Shown piece after piece: positions 15,401 to 23,395 of a stretch of DNA of 43,951 nucleotides (positions are counted from its first letter, which is position 1; each line of letters opens with the position of its first letter). The notes under the pieces were generated by a model. It saw nothing but the letters and a program-made list of their open reading frames with translations, made no database searches and was not told the DNA's origin. The position numbers were made by a program, and so were the translations under genes. The stretch comes from Polyangiaceae bacterium (GTDB lineage Bacteria; Myxococcota_A; Polyangia; Polyangiales; Polyangiaceae). Where the stretch lies: positions 1 through 43,951 of the forward strand of contig JALOQB010000090.1 of the NCBI GenBank assembly GCA_025453595.1, read 5' to 3'.

Positions 15401-17646
15401 AGCCCCTGGGGGCGGCGGTCGAGGGCTTCCGCCAGGGAGCGCGGATGTCGCTGGAGCTGGGCGACGTCTACCAGGCCACTTGGTGCTTCTGCTACGGCTC
15501 GCTCTTCCTGTACGTCTCCGGCGCGCCGCTCCGCAAGGTCCTCGAGTCGTACCGCTCCCACGGCGACGCGCTGCTCTTCGACGAGGGCGCCGAGGGGATG
15601 CGGAAGATGATCACCCAGCTGATCCACAACCTCTCTTCACCCACCGAGCAGCCCCACCGCCTGGAAGGGGAAGACTACAACGAGGCCTGGGTCACGCGTC
15701 GCTTCCAGGAGCGCAACGACGCGACGGAGATCGGCCACTACCATAACTTCAGCCTCCAGCTCTGCGTGCTGTTCGGCCGCGACCAGGAGGGGCTCGCCCA
15801 CGCGGACGCCCTGGAGAGGTACGTCGACGGGCTGAACCCCATGTATTTCTGGGTGATGATGCAGTTCCTTTCCGGGGTCGTCCGGGCCCGGGCAGGCGCG
15901 TCCAGCAACGACCGGAGGTTGCTGTCGAAGGCGGGGCAGAACCTCGGGGTGCTGCGCCGCTGCGCCGCCCAGAACCCGCATAACTATGCCCACATGGCCT
16001 CGCTGGTCGCCGCGCTCCTCGCCGACGCCCAGGGGAAGCACCGGGACGCCCGCGCCCGGTACGAGCAGGCCATCGAGCAGGCCCGGCGCCACGCCGCGCC
16101 CTCCGCCGATCAGGCCCTCTGCCTCGAGTCGTTCAGCCGCTTCCTGCAGCGCCAGGCGGATTTCACCACCGCCAGCTCCCTCCGCGAGCAGGCGGCCCAG
16201 GAGTACCTCTTCTGGGGAGCCACGGCCCTCCATGACCGGCTGAGCGGCCAGGCTCCGTCCGCCTCCCGCGTCGATCTCTCCACCCGGACCAGCCGCAGCG
16301 TCACGTCCAGCAGCGGCGACTCGGCCCTCGATCTGATGAGCGTCATGCGCGCCTCCCAGGCGATCTCCGGGGCCCTGGTCCTGGAAGAGCTCCTCGACCA
16401 GCTCCTCCGGGCCATGATCCAGAACGCCGGCGCGGACCGCGGCGTGCTGGTGCTGCGGGGGGGCAGGCCGCTCCTCGTCGAGGCCACCGGGGTCAACGAG
16501 AAGGCCTCCATCTCCGCGCGTCCGGTCGAGGAGCATCCGGAGCTGGCCGGGGCGATCCTGCGCTACGTCGAGCGCACCCAGGAGACCGTCGTGATCGAGG
16601 ATACCTCGGCGGATCACCCCTTCTCCTCGGACCCGTACCTGGCTCGCTCCCGGGCGATGTCGCTGCTCTGCGTCCCCATCCTGCGCCAGCGCCGCCTGGT
16701 CGGCGTCCTGTACCTGGAGAACCGGCTCGCCACCGCGACCTTCACCGCGGCCCGTTGCGAATTCCTCGAGCTGCTCTCGGTGCAGGCGGCCATCTCCCTG
16801 GAAAACGCCCTGCTCTACGACACCCTCGACAGCCGCGTGAAGGAGCAGACCAGCCAGCTCAGGGAGAGCGTCGACAAGCTCCAGGAGACCCAGGCGGCCC
16901 TCCAGGCCGAGCTGTCCGAGGCCGCCGAGTACGTCCGCTCGCTGCTCCCTGAACCCATCCTTCAGGGATCGATCCGGGCCACCTTTCGCTATGTACCGTC
17001 GGCCCACCTGGGGGGCGACGGGCTCGGTTATTTCAGCCTCGATGACGGGCGCTTCGCCTTCTTTGTCTTCGACGTCGCCGGCCACGGCATCGCCGCCGCC
17101 TTGCTCTGCATCGCCATCCTCACCGCGCTCCACTCCCGGCGTCTCCAGGGCGTCGACTTCGGTGACCCGGCCTCCGTGCTCCGGGCCCTCAACGCGGCCT
17201 TCCCGCTCTCGACCGGCGGCCGCCACTTCACCATGTGGTACGGCGTCCTGGACCCTCGCTCCGGCCACCTCGCCTGCGCCAGCGCCGCCCACCCCAGCGC
17301 CATCCTGTGCGACCCTGCGGGCAACCGCCGCGAGATCGGCGACCCGGGCATCATGCTCGGCGTCCTCCCCGAGGTCGAGTTCTCGACCACCGTCACGACC
17401 CTCGCCCCGGGCGAGCGGCTCTATGTCTTCACCGACGGCGCCTACGAGATCGAGCTTGCCAGCGGGGAGCTCCTCGACTTCGCGCGCTTCGAGCGAGAAC
17501 TCTCCCTCGCCGCCGCCGAACCCGATGACGTGGACCGCCTGCTCCGCTTCGCCCTCACCGCCAGCAAGAGCGGCGAGCTGAGCGACGATTTCTCCATGCT
17601 GTCGGTCATCTTTGACCCGCAGCAGGCAGCGCAACCCGAGGCATGA
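12406..17646 (+). CDS. Ser/Thr protein kinase - AAA ATPase - GAF - SpoIIE phosphatase
   Basis: 1746 residues from GTG 12406. The kinase domain occupies about 15-275: Lys38 in VVILKVLN, catalytic loop IHRDIKPSNV (131-140), DLG at 152-154 in place of DFG, and SPEQTGRMN in the activation segment. A linker leads to an AAA/STAND-type ATPase with Walker A GGPSGVGKSA (about 332-341) and Walker B LFIDDVQWAD (460-469), followed by ~700 helical residues resembling TPR/MalT repeats. A GAF domain lies around 1305-1475, then a short coiled coil and a C-terminal PP2C-like SpoIIE domain (about 1527-1740) containing FDVAGHGIAAALL and FTDGAYE. One chain could therefore phosphorylate, sense through GAF, and dephosphorylate an anti-anti-sigma-like partner. 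Related kinase/ATPase proteins often end in a histidine kinase instead. Its stop abuts that of the convergent SUKH gene. Confidence 0.9.
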   Translation: MKDLSNQTTVLQRRAATTLYKAHNWQDGPRHAPVVILKVLNADRPGTEQLGQFLRELEVSELLEEGQVQGVRRCLGRTRHEGRHALVLDYIDGSELTALLPPRSLQELGFRLSLAASVARALAGLHRLGVIHRDIKPSNVLLSSSGETFVIDLGQASLIDVRTTQLGHPSRLDGTLLYMSPEQTGRMNRTVDYRSDLYSLGATLFHLLTGHPPFVSNDPLELVHSHLAKRPPSPSSLNPILPPVVSDLTLRLLEKNPSDRYQSARGVENDLAAIIERLERSRDTSEVQLGRGDAPTRFSVVERLYGREEQEAALLAAFERVRAERVQLVCIGGPSGVGKSALVSQVYRPMTERRGSAARGKFDQLTRSVPYAAFSQAFTDLVALLLTHDDETLGMWRREILGAVGELGGVLLGLIPNLPLVTGPLPPVPPLEGTAAQNRLQWVARSFVRAVSHREHPLVLFIDDVQWADAASLDLLQALATDPEGKHLLLIVAYRDNEMAANHGFYAVLEAAAQAGVKPVPIVIDNLGWQDVAAMIADSTRSPREEAEALARVVHHKTRGNAFFVHQFLSMLADRGLLTFEERAGRWVFRREAVEAVEVTENVVDLLAGKIRSLDEGSQQVVQRAASLGNRFDLVMLSGITGQSVVELHHALQPALAAGLLSPVDRGYLRVEAAAELAEDTNATYAFAHDRVQLAAYTMLDEGQRRRVHLEAGRLLLRALRGEADARIFEVARHLNAAERLLEDPQERLAAADVELRAGRLAFTAGAYRQALEHAERGLALLPAGSWGAAYELRVGLELLASRGASLILDDARARRAAGEVLEHAKTGLEKASVYSDLALIAMTQEDLTGSVELGRKALAELGVRFPGNPSTPHIILALLRVKLTLRGRIEELAEGKPLEDPRVEAALIIMDRLLPAAFRSGSKLFPLFVFEMVRLAAIHGLSCYSVAAFSSFAIAQCAVLKDYEVGYRFARTALKICERYPRGMGPAIFNIFVRHWKEPLGAAVEGFRQGARMSLELGDVYQATWCFCYGSLFLYVSGAPLRKVLESYRSHGDALLFDEGAEGMRKMITQLIHNLSSPTEQPHRLEGEDYNEAWVTRRFQERNDATEIGHYHNFSLQLCVLFGRDQEGLAHADALERYVDGLNPMYFWVMMQFLSGVVRARAGASSNDRRLLSKAGQNLGVLRRCAAQNPHNYAHMASLVAALLADAQGKHRDARARYEQAIEQARRHAAPSADQALCLESFSRFLQRQADFTTASSLREQAAQEYLFWGATALHDRLSGQAPSASRVDLSTRTSRSVTSSSGDSALDLMSVMRASQAISGALVLEELLDQLLRAMIQNAGADRGVLVLRGGRPLLVEATGVNEKASISARPVEEHPELAGAILRYVERTQETVVIEDTSADHPFSSDPYLARSRAMSLLCVPILRQRRLVGVLYLENRLATATFTAARCEFLELLSVQAAISLENALLYDTLDSRVKEQTSQLRESVDKLQETQAALQAELSEAAEYVRSLLPEPILQGSIRATFRYVPSAHLGGDGLGYFSLDDGRFAFFVFDVAGHGIAAALLCIAILTALHSRRLQGVDFGDPASVLRALNAAFPLSTGGRHFTMWYGVLDPRSGHLACASAAHPSAILCDPAGNRREIGDPGIMLGVLPEVEFSTTVTTLAPGERLYVFTDGAYEIELASGELLDFARFERELSLAAAEPDDVDRLLRFALTASKSGELSDDFSMLSVIFDPQQAAQPEA

Positions 17647-18381
17647 TCAGCAGGACACCGGGAGGGTCGAAGTTAACTCGCTCGCCTGCTCCCGCATTCG
17701 CTCGATGATGTGGTCCAGCGAGGGGCGCTCGGTCCAGGCGTCGATGCGCCGTGGTTTGCGCGACCAGCCGATGCCGATGGAGCTGTAGCGGTTGAGCCCC
17801 CAGGTGCTCAGGGCAAGCTCGAGGTAAAGCTCGAAGGACAGGAAGTCGGAGGCTTCCATGTCGGCGCCGTGGTCGGTCGATACGACCATCAACGGCTCGG
17901 GCCCCAGGACCAGATCGCCGTGGTTGTACTTGCTGAAGTTATCGACGCAGCAGGCCCCGCGATCGAACAGACGTTCTGCCTCCTCTTCCGTGCGAGGGCG
18001 GCCGAAGAGCTGCTCGAAATGATCCTCCTGGATCTCGTTGACGTGGGAATCTTCTTGCCACGAAGTGCTCAGCGCCTCCTCGACAGGGAGCAGGTTGATG
18101 CAGCCCGGCGGCTGGCCATAATCGGGGAACCCGAAGACCCCGGTGTGACTCGGTGCCTCCACCCCGCGCGGGGCCCACTCCACGAAGAATCCGTTCATTT
18201 CTTGATAGAATTCGCGCATCGCTGCCGGCATGGGCACCCCCAGAAATGCCTCGGCTTCGGCCAGCGCTTCGAGGGGCGCCGGCGGGGCGATGTGGGCGTC
18301 AAAGACCTCGACCTCCGGGTGCTTGCCCAGGACGGTCAGGAGCTGCTCGAAGCGGGGGCGGTAGCGCAAGAACATGCCCAT
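17647..18381 (-). CDS. SMI1/KNR4 (SUKH) family protein
   Basis: 244 residues. The central motif AAMREFYQEMNGFFVEW followed by GVFGFPDYG is characteristic of the SUKH fold, as is the acidic stretch near the middle. There is no signal peptide or membrane segment, so it is cytoplasmic. SUKH proteins commonly serve as immunity proteins for polymorphic toxins, but many are free-standing and of unknown role. An ATG six codon positions in (MGM...) gives an alternative start at 18375. The gene lies 41 bases after the unknown gene 18423-19043 on the same strand and is probably co-transcribed with it. Its stop codon (TCA at 17647-17649) is adjacent to the kinase stop, forming TGATCA, so there is no room for a separate terminator. 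Confidence 0.78.
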   Translation of the reverse strand: MGMFLRYRPRFEQLLTVLGKHPEVEVFDAHIAPPAPLEALAEAEAFLGVPMPAAMREFYQEMNGFFVEWAPRGVEAPSHTGVFGFPDYGQPPGCINLLPVEEALSTSWQEDSHVNEIQEDHFEQLFGRPRTEEEAERLFDRGACCVDNFSKYNHGDLVLGPEPLMVVSTDHGADMEASDFLSFELYLELALSTWGLNRYSSIGIGWSRKPRRIDAWTERPSLDHIIERMREQASELTSTLPVSC

Positions 18382-18422
18382 GAATTCTTACCAGATGTCC
18401 AGGGACAAGGGGCAAGGCAACG

Positions 18423-19043
18423 TCAGCGCGGCGCCCCCTGGCGCGCGGCGCTCAGCCGCCCGGCGATCGCCCTGACCTGGTCGAGATTGTAGGGAAGATC
18501 CGGATGATCGTGGAAGAAGTACTCCCCCGGGGTTTCTTCCTCTCCTGTCTGGAAGATCCATACTCGACCGGTCGAGGCCCTCTCCGCGAGCTGGAGCCGG
18601 GAGGTGTGGAGCTGTTCGGGGGTCCAGCTCCGCTGCCCCTGTACGCTGCCCAGCCAGGGGGCGCTGGGGTCCTTGGTCCACCGGACCGAGACAAGCAGGA
18701 GGCGGGCGGAGGAGAGGGCGAGGAGGGAGCCGTCGAGGTGGAGGGCGAAATCATCGCCGTTCCGGGGGGGAGCACTCTTGCTGCGGCTGGAGGTCGCATC
18801 CAGGGCATCGGCGAGGGTCTCGGGTAGCAGGGCCATGGCCGCCGCCCCTGCCATCGCCCCGACCGTCCCGAGCGCCCGGGCAGGGGTGAGCCCCTGGAGC
18901 GCGCTGCTGGACCAGCTCTTCAGCCTGTTGCCATGTTCCCGGAGAGAGAGCGCGGGGGCGCTCCCGAGAGCGGAGAAATAGAGCTGCTCTCCTGGCTGGA
19001 GCACGGCTCCGTGGAGAACGCGCTCGATGGCCTCTCGATCCAT
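18423..19043 (-). CDS. Uncharacterised protein upstream of SUKH gene
   Basis: 206 residues and no family recognised. A Gly/Ala-rich stretch in the first half (TVGAMAGAAAMALLPETLA, about 60-80) may be a weak membrane or amphipathic segment. It is followed by LDGSLLALSSARLLLVSVRW, whose alternating pattern resembles a small beta domain such as a bacterial PH-like fold. The C-terminus (FFHDHPDLPYNLDQVRAI) is probably helical. There is no lipobox. Its position directly before a SUKH gene raises the possibility of a partner or effector pair, but no toxin motif is visible. Third-position G/C is high, as expected for a real gene here. Confidence 0.65.
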   Translation of the reverse strand: MDREAIERVLHGAVLQPGEQLYFSALGSAPALSLREHGNRLKSWSSSALQGLTPARALGTVGAMAGAAAMALLPETLADALDATSSRSKSAPPRNGDDFALHLDGSLLALSSARLLLVSVRWTKDPSAPWLGSVQGQRSWTPEQLHTSRLQLAERASTGRVWIFQTGEEETPGEYFFHDHPDLPYNLDQVRAIAGRLSAARQGAPR

Positions 19044-19061
19044 GGTGCACAGGGTACACGA

Positions 19062-19079
19062 CGAGCAGGACGCTGCTCG
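19062..19079. promoter_or_regulatory. Stem-loop in divergent spacer 19044-19177
   Basis: CGAGCAG (19062-19068) and CTGCTCG (19073-19079) form a perfect 7-bp stem with a GACG loop, between the minus-strand unknown gene and the plus-strand lipoprotein. It may be an operator or a 5' leader hairpin; no T-run follows. Confidence 0.35.
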
Positions 19080-19177
19080 CTGGCAAGAGCCTCCTCGTGG
19101 TAACCTGGCGTGGTGCTGCGCTTCTTATCCCGCTCGCTGAGCCCGGCGCAGCCTATCCCGTCCGGGAGCACAACTTG

Positions 19178-20638
19178 ATGATCTCCCCTCGTCCTGTCCC
19201 CTTGATCCCCGCGCTGGCCCTGCTGGCGGCTTGCGGCCGCGCTTCCCCGGAGCCTGCCCCCTCCGCGGTGCAGGCGGCGTCCGCCACGGCGGCCCCCTCG
19301 GCCTCGGCCTCCGCCGCGGCCCCCAGCGCCAGCGCCAGCGCGGTGGCCTCCGCGCCCCGACCGCGGGGCCCGCGGGTGAGCACGGCGACCGCGCTCCGGG
19401 GGAAGGCAGACCTGGCGCTGCGTCTGGCCGTCGAGCGGGATGGCGACGAGATCCGTGGGTTCCTGGTCGCGGACACCACCGACTCGGGGACCCATCTCTC
19501 GGGCACCATGCTGGATGAAAAGCGGTTTCGCATGACCGAGGTGGGCAAGCGCAAGCACCCCTCTTCCCTCGAAGGGGAGCTGGTGGGGGTCACCCTCTCG
19601 AAGGTCTCCTGGGACGAGGGCAAGGGCAAGCCGATGGCGCTGAAGGTCGCCCCGCTGGAGCCCTTCCGCAAGGACGAGCCCGGGGGCGAGATCGGTTATG
19701 CGGGGGCCATCGGCGAGCGGCTGCGCATCCGGGTGCAGCTGCGGCGGGAGGGCAAGGCGCTCTCGGGTTATTACCGCTACGCCCGCAGCCGGGAAGACCT
19801 GAAGCTGGCGGGCACCGTCGATCCGGAGAGCGGCCGGTTTGACATGGCCGAGACGGACGCAAAGGGGGCGGTCTCGGGCCGCATGAGGGGCCGGTTCCTC
19901 CGGGCAGGGCAGATCGTGGGGCTCTGGATATCGAGCGACGGGGCGCGCACCTTGCCGCTCTGGATGTCGGCTACCCGCCCCTTGCCAAAGATCACCGAGC
20001 TCCCTGGCGGCGGGAAGATCCTCCCCCGGGAGCGCGAGTCAACGGTCGCCCCCCACTGCACCAGCTCCATCCTGTTCCCCGAGCTGGACGGTCTCTCGAA
20101 CCGCAAGGCCCAGGATGCGCTCAACAAGGAGCTGAACCGGGCCTCGTCGTCCTTCGGCAAGGAGTCCTGCGAGGGGGCCACCGCGGAGCGCTCCCACTGG
20201 TTCGAGGAGGCCTTTCACGTGACGAGCAGCAGGAGGAAAACGCTGCTCGGCGTCGCCTTCTCGGGCTCCGAGTACACGGGCGGCGCTCACCCCATGAGCT
20301 ACCAGAGTTGCTCCGTGCTCGACCTGGAGCAAGGCCAGCGCTTCGACCTCTCCTCGCTCCTCGAGGAGGGGGCCCACGAGAAGCTCTCGGCCCTCGCCAG
20401 CGCGAAGCTGCGCAAGGAGCACAGGGCCCAGGACCTCACCGAGGCGGGCTTCTTTGACAGCGACGTCAAGGTGGGCAAATCCCCTGATCTTTGCCTCCAC
20501 GACAACCACCTCACGCTCGTCTTCTCGCTCTACGAGGTGGCCCCTTACGCGATGGGGATGCCCCAGGTCGACCTCTCCTTCGACGAGGTGAGGCCCCTGC
20601 TCAAGAAGGGCCCCCGCACCGACGCGCTGCTCCGGTGA
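19178..20638 (+). CDS. Lipoprotein with DUF3298 (RsiV/PdaC-like) C-terminal domain
   Basis: 486 residues from ATG 19178, chosen because GGGAG lies about ten bases upstream and the following residues form a lipoprotein signal, IPALALLAACGR. An Ala/Ser/Pro-rich linker (about 20-70) is followed by a beta-rich region with repeated GE(L/I)..G patterns. The last ~170 residues contain YTGGAHPMSYQSCSVLDL and FDLSSLLEEG, typical of DUF3298, the extracellular domain found in the anti-sigma factor RsiV and in some deacetylases. RsiV binds lysozyme; whether this protein binds lysozyme or peptidoglycan fragments is inference only. No membrane helix or sigma-binding domain is present, so it is not itself an anti-sigma factor. 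Confidence 0.78.
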   Translation: MISPRPVPLIPALALLAACGRASPEPAPSAVQAASATAAPSASASAAAPSASASAVASAPRPRGPRVSTATALRGKADLALRLAVERDGDEIRGFLVADTTDSGTHLSGTMLDEKRFRMTEVGKRKHPSSLEGELVGVTLSKVSWDEGKGKPMALKVAPLEPFRKDEPGGEIGYAGAIGERLRIRVQLRREGKALSGYYRYARSREDLKLAGTVDPESGRFDMAETDAKGAVSGRMRGRFLRAGQIVGLWISSDGARTLPLWMSATRPLPKITELPGGGKILPRERESTVAPHCTSSILFPELDGLSNRKAQDALNKELNRASSSFGKESCEGATAERSHWFEEAFHVTSSRRKTLLGVAFSGSEYTGGAHPMSYQSCSVLDLEQGQRFDLSSLLEEGAHEKLSALASAKLRKEHRAQDLTEAGFFDSDVKVGKSPDLCLHDNHLTLVFSLYEVAPYAMGMPQVDLSFDEVRPLLKKGPRTDALLR

Positions 20639-20706
20639 GCCCCCTCTGCCCACCATGAGGCCAGGCCTTCGTGGAAATTACGGCAAAGGGGCGTCCCCGA
20701 GGGAGG

Positions 20707-22506
20707 TCAAGCGCGCTCGTAGCGCAGCAGCCACTGGTTGGACGTGGTGGGGCCGACGTCGCGGCGCTCGACGAGGCGCAGCGGGAGGCCGAGGGTGGCG
20801 CGATGGGCCTCCTCGGCGCCGTCGTTGCGGTGGTGCTCGAGCTGCCCGGGGCCGCGCTCGGCGCGCCCCGCATGCTCGCGGCCACGGACCAGGCCAAAGG
20901 CGACGTTGTCGACCAGCAGCAGGGTGCCCCCGGGGCGCAGGGCGTCGACCAGGCGAGGCAGGGCCAGGCGCGGGGCTGCGAGGTGGTTGTAGCTGCGAAG
21001 GAGCAGCACGTGGTCGAGGGAGGCGGGGGAGAGCGAGGCTTCCTCCGCCGGGGCGACGACGAAGCGGGCCCAGGGGTGGCGCTGCTGGAGCAGGCGGGCG
21101 CGGGCCTCGTCGGGTTCGAGGGCCGTGTAGCGGGCGGCCCCTTGCTGGACCCGCGGGGCGAGGGTCGCGAGGTACGACCCCTCGCCTGCGCCCACGTCGA
21201 GGACATCGCCGTCGAGGGAGCGGAGCAGCTCGTGGACCCGGGCGTCGTCCGGGGTGAACACGTCGTGGGGGAGGGGGGCCCAGCAGCCGGTGCAGCGAGG
21301 GCGCTCCTCGCAGCGGACGCACTCGTCGAGGATCCGGAGCTTCCGGAGATCCCGGGGGAAATCGTCGGGCGCCAGCTTGCTGGAGACGTCCACGTAGAGC
21401 TGGCCATGCTGCTCCTTGGTGGCCTGCAGCTCGACGTCGGCGAAGTCGCGGGTGCGGGTCTCGAAGAGGCGCATGCGGTCTCGAAGCCGCAGGAAGAGGG
21501 TGCGACCCCGGTCGTAGCTGGTGGTCCCGTCGGTCTTCACCGGGCAGGGGGCGCCGGGGGGGCGAGGGATGTCCCGGGTCGGGGTCAGGTTGTACGAGTT
21601 GCCCCGGTGCCCGGTCCGCGCCTCCAGCGCCGCCTCGTCCCCGGGGAACCGCTCGACGTAGCCCCGGAAGAGGCCCGGGCACGGGCCCCGCAGCGCGCAG
21701 CCGCCGCAGCGCCCCTCCGGCTGCACCTTGATCACGTCGTCCACGGGGAAAAAATCCGGCTCCCCCACCTCGGACATCACCCGGAAATCGTTGGTCCTCA
21801 GGTCATCATAGAGATCTTCCATACCCGGGAGGAGGCAGAGGGGGATGCCGTCGTGGCCGAAGCGGGGGCCCGGGGCGTCGCCGCGGCGCTCGGTGCCGTG
21901 GCGGATGGCGTCGGCGACGGCGGCGGCGCAGTCGGTGACGCGGGGGACGACGTGCTCGAAGAGGCGGTCGCCGCCGCCCTTGGGGGCGGTCATGGAGAAC
22001 TTGAGGGTGAGCTGGGGGAGGGGGAGGAGGAGGTCGACCAGCTCGCGAAGCTTGTGGATGTTGGTGGAGGTGACGACGCAGTTGACGGTGAGGACCGGGA
22101 CGCGACCATGGAGGTTCCGGATGGCCTGGAGGGTCTCGGCGAAGGCGTCGGCGCGGACGAGGCTGTTGTGGACGCGGGGGGAGCCGCCGTGGAAGGAGAG
22201 GTAGACGTAGCGGAGGCGCCGGGCCAGCATGGCCTCGACGAACTCGGGGTAAGCGAAGCGCCGCCCGTTGGTGACAAAGCCGAGGTCGAGGCCGAGGGAG
22301 GCGACGTGGGTGGCCCACCCGGGGAGCTCGGGGCGGATGGTGGGCTCGCCGCCGGAGAAGACGACCATCGAGTGGCCCAGCTGGCGCGCGCGGCGGATCT
22401 TGGCGTGGACGCTCTCGGAGGTGTCGTCGATGTGACGCACGTCGAGCGTGTGGCAGAAGGTGCAGTGCTCGTTGCAGGCGTAGCCCACCTTGATGAGAGC
22501 CTTCAC
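20707..22506 (-). CDS. Radical SAM enzyme fused to a class I SAM methyltransferase
   Basis: 599 residues. The CX3CX2C cluster motif is CNEHCTFC (Cys11, 15, 18) and SAM binding is indicated by FSGGEPTIRP (about 50-59). Additional cysteines at 267/270/276 (CGGCALRGPC) and 396/399/405/408 (CVRCEERPRCTGC) could bind auxiliary iron-sulfur clusters or zinc. A Rossmann methyltransferase begins at GDVLDVGAGEGSYLATL (about 433-449) and continues through DALRPGGTLLLVD. One chain therefore combines radical and polar SAM chemistry. The substrate is unknown: peptide, nucleotide and lipid modification are all possible, and no precursor-peptide gene is visible beside it. It is divergent from uppP across a 62-bp spacer carrying two palindromes. 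Confidence 0.88.
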   Translation of the reverse strand: MKALIKVGYACNEHCTFCHTLDVRHIDDTSESVHAKIRRARQLGHSMVVFSGGEPTIRPELPGWATHVASLGLDLGFVTNGRRFAYPEFVEAMLARRLRYVYLSFHGGSPRVHNSLVRADAFAETLQAIRNLHGRVPVLTVNCVVTSTNIHKLRELVDLLLPLPQLTLKFSMTAPKGGGDRLFEHVVPRVTDCAAAVADAIRHGTERRGDAPGPRFGHDGIPLCLLPGMEDLYDDLRTNDFRVMSEVGEPDFFPVDDVIKVQPEGRCGGCALRGPCPGLFRGYVERFPGDEAALEARTGHRGNSYNLTPTRDIPRPPGAPCPVKTDGTTSYDRGRTLFLRLRDRMRLFETRTRDFADVELQATKEQHGQLYVDVSSKLAPDDFPRDLRKLRILDECVRCEERPRCTGCWAPLPHDVFTPDDARVHELLRSLDGDVLDVGAGEGSYLATLAPRVQQGAARYTALEPDEARARLLQQRHPWARFVVAPAEEASLSPASLDHVLLLRSYNHLAAPRLALPRLVDALRPGGTLLLVDNVAFGLVRGREHAGRAERGPGQLEHHRNDGAEEAHRATLGLPLRLVERRDVGPTTSNQWLLRYERA

Positions 22507-22523
22507 CGCGCCGATGGTAGCAA

Positions 22524-22537
22524 TTCGTCCGGACGAA
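22524..22537. promoter_or_regulatory. Perfect 14-bp palindrome between radical SAM gene and uppP
   Basis: TTCGTCCGGACGAA reads identically on both strands and sits 17 bases from the minus-strand start and 31 bases from the uppP start. This is a plausible dimer-binding operator in the divergent promoter. No regulator gene is adjacent. Confidence 0.5.
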
Positions 22538-22548
22538 GCCGAGCGGGT

Positions 22549-22558
22549 GTGGTACCAC
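22549..22558. promoter_or_regulatory. 10-bp palindrome near uppP start
   Basis: GTGGTACCAC is a perfect palindrome 10 bases before the uppP ATG, within the same spacer as the 14-bp palindrome. It overlaps where a ribosome binding site would be expected, and no clear AGGAGG is seen. Confidence 0.35.
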
Positions 22559-22568
22559 CCCGCAGCCG

Positions 22569-23369
22569 ATGAACCCCTGGGAAGCCGCCCTGCTGGGTCT
22601 GGTCGAGGGTTTGACCGAGTTCTTGCCGGTCTCCTCGACGGGCCACCTGATCCTGGTGGGCCACCTGCTGCGCCTGGAAGGCGAGGGGGCTCACGCGTTC
22701 GAGATCGTGATCCAGCTGGGGGCGCTGCTGGCGGTGGTGGTCCACTACCGGCGGCTGCTGGGCGCCAGGCTCGGGGGGCTGTTCCGGCGCGAGCGCGCGT
22801 CGCTCGACCTGCTGGTGGCGCTGCTGCTGGCCTTCGCTCCGGTGGCGGCGGCGGGGCTGCTGCTGCGGAAGGCCATCAAGCGCTGGCTCTTCGGCCCGGG
22901 GCCCGTGGCGGCGGCGCTGGTGGTGGGCGGGCTGGCGATGATCCTGCTGCCGCGGCTGCTCCGGGGGCGGCCCCGGGTCGATGGGCTCGAGCAGGTGACG
23001 CCGCGCCGGGCGCTGCTGATCGGCCTGGGCCAGTGCCTGGCGCTGTGGCCCGGGGCCTCCCGCTCGATGTGCACCATCCTGGCGGCGGAGGCCGCGGGGC
23101 TCTCCACGGCGACGGCGGCGGAATTTTCCTTCTTGCTGGCGCTCCCCACCCTCGGCGCGGCGACCCTCTACGAGGCGATGAAGTCGTGGCGCCCCCTCCT
23201 CGAGACGGTCCCGCCGCTGTCGATGGCGGTGGGGCTCGCGGTCTCTTTCCTGGTCGCCTGGGCGGTCATCGCCGCCTTCCTCCGCTACCTCGCCCGCACC
23301 GGCCTGGCCCCCTTCGGCGTGTACCGGCTGGCCCTGGGTCTGGTGGTCTTCTTCACCCTGGTGCGCTGA
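22569..23369 (+). CDS. uppP: Undecaprenyl-diphosphatase UppP (BacA)
   Basis: 266 residues, normal for the family. This integral membrane enzyme dephosphorylates undecaprenyl diphosphate so that the lipid carrier can be reused for peptidoglycan and other envelope polymers; overexpression gives bacitracin resistance. The two diagnostic motifs are visible: EGLTEFLPVSSTGHLIL near the N-terminus (Glu, Ser and His of the active site) and WPGASRSMCTIL around residue 160. Several hydrophobic helices separate them (LDLLVALLLAFAPVAAAGLLL, MAVGLAVSFLVAWAVIAAFL). The ATG at 22569 is the natural start because the conserved NPWEAALLGLVEG begins there. Its stop is followed after 26 bases by the convergent SUMF1 lipoprotein gene. 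Confidence 0.95.
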   Translation: MNPWEAALLGLVEGLTEFLPVSSTGHLILVGHLLRLEGEGAHAFEIVIQLGALLAVVVHYRRLLGARLGGLFRRERASLDLLVALLLAFAPVAAAGLLLRKAIKRWLFGPGPVAAALVVGGLAMILLPRLLRGRPRVDGLEQVTPRRALLIGLGQCLALWPGASRSMCTILAAEAAGLSTATAAEFSFLLALPTLGAATLYEAMKSWRPLLETVPPLSMAVGLAVSFLVAWAVIAAFLRYLARTGLAPFGVYRLALGLVVFFTLVR

Positions 23370-23395
23370 CCCCGCAGGCCTGGCCCCTCACCCGC

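Noticed and set aside
20639-20706. Possible terminator after the DUF3298 gene (GAGGCCAGGCCTTC)
   Set aside because: The loop would be one base and there is no T-run.
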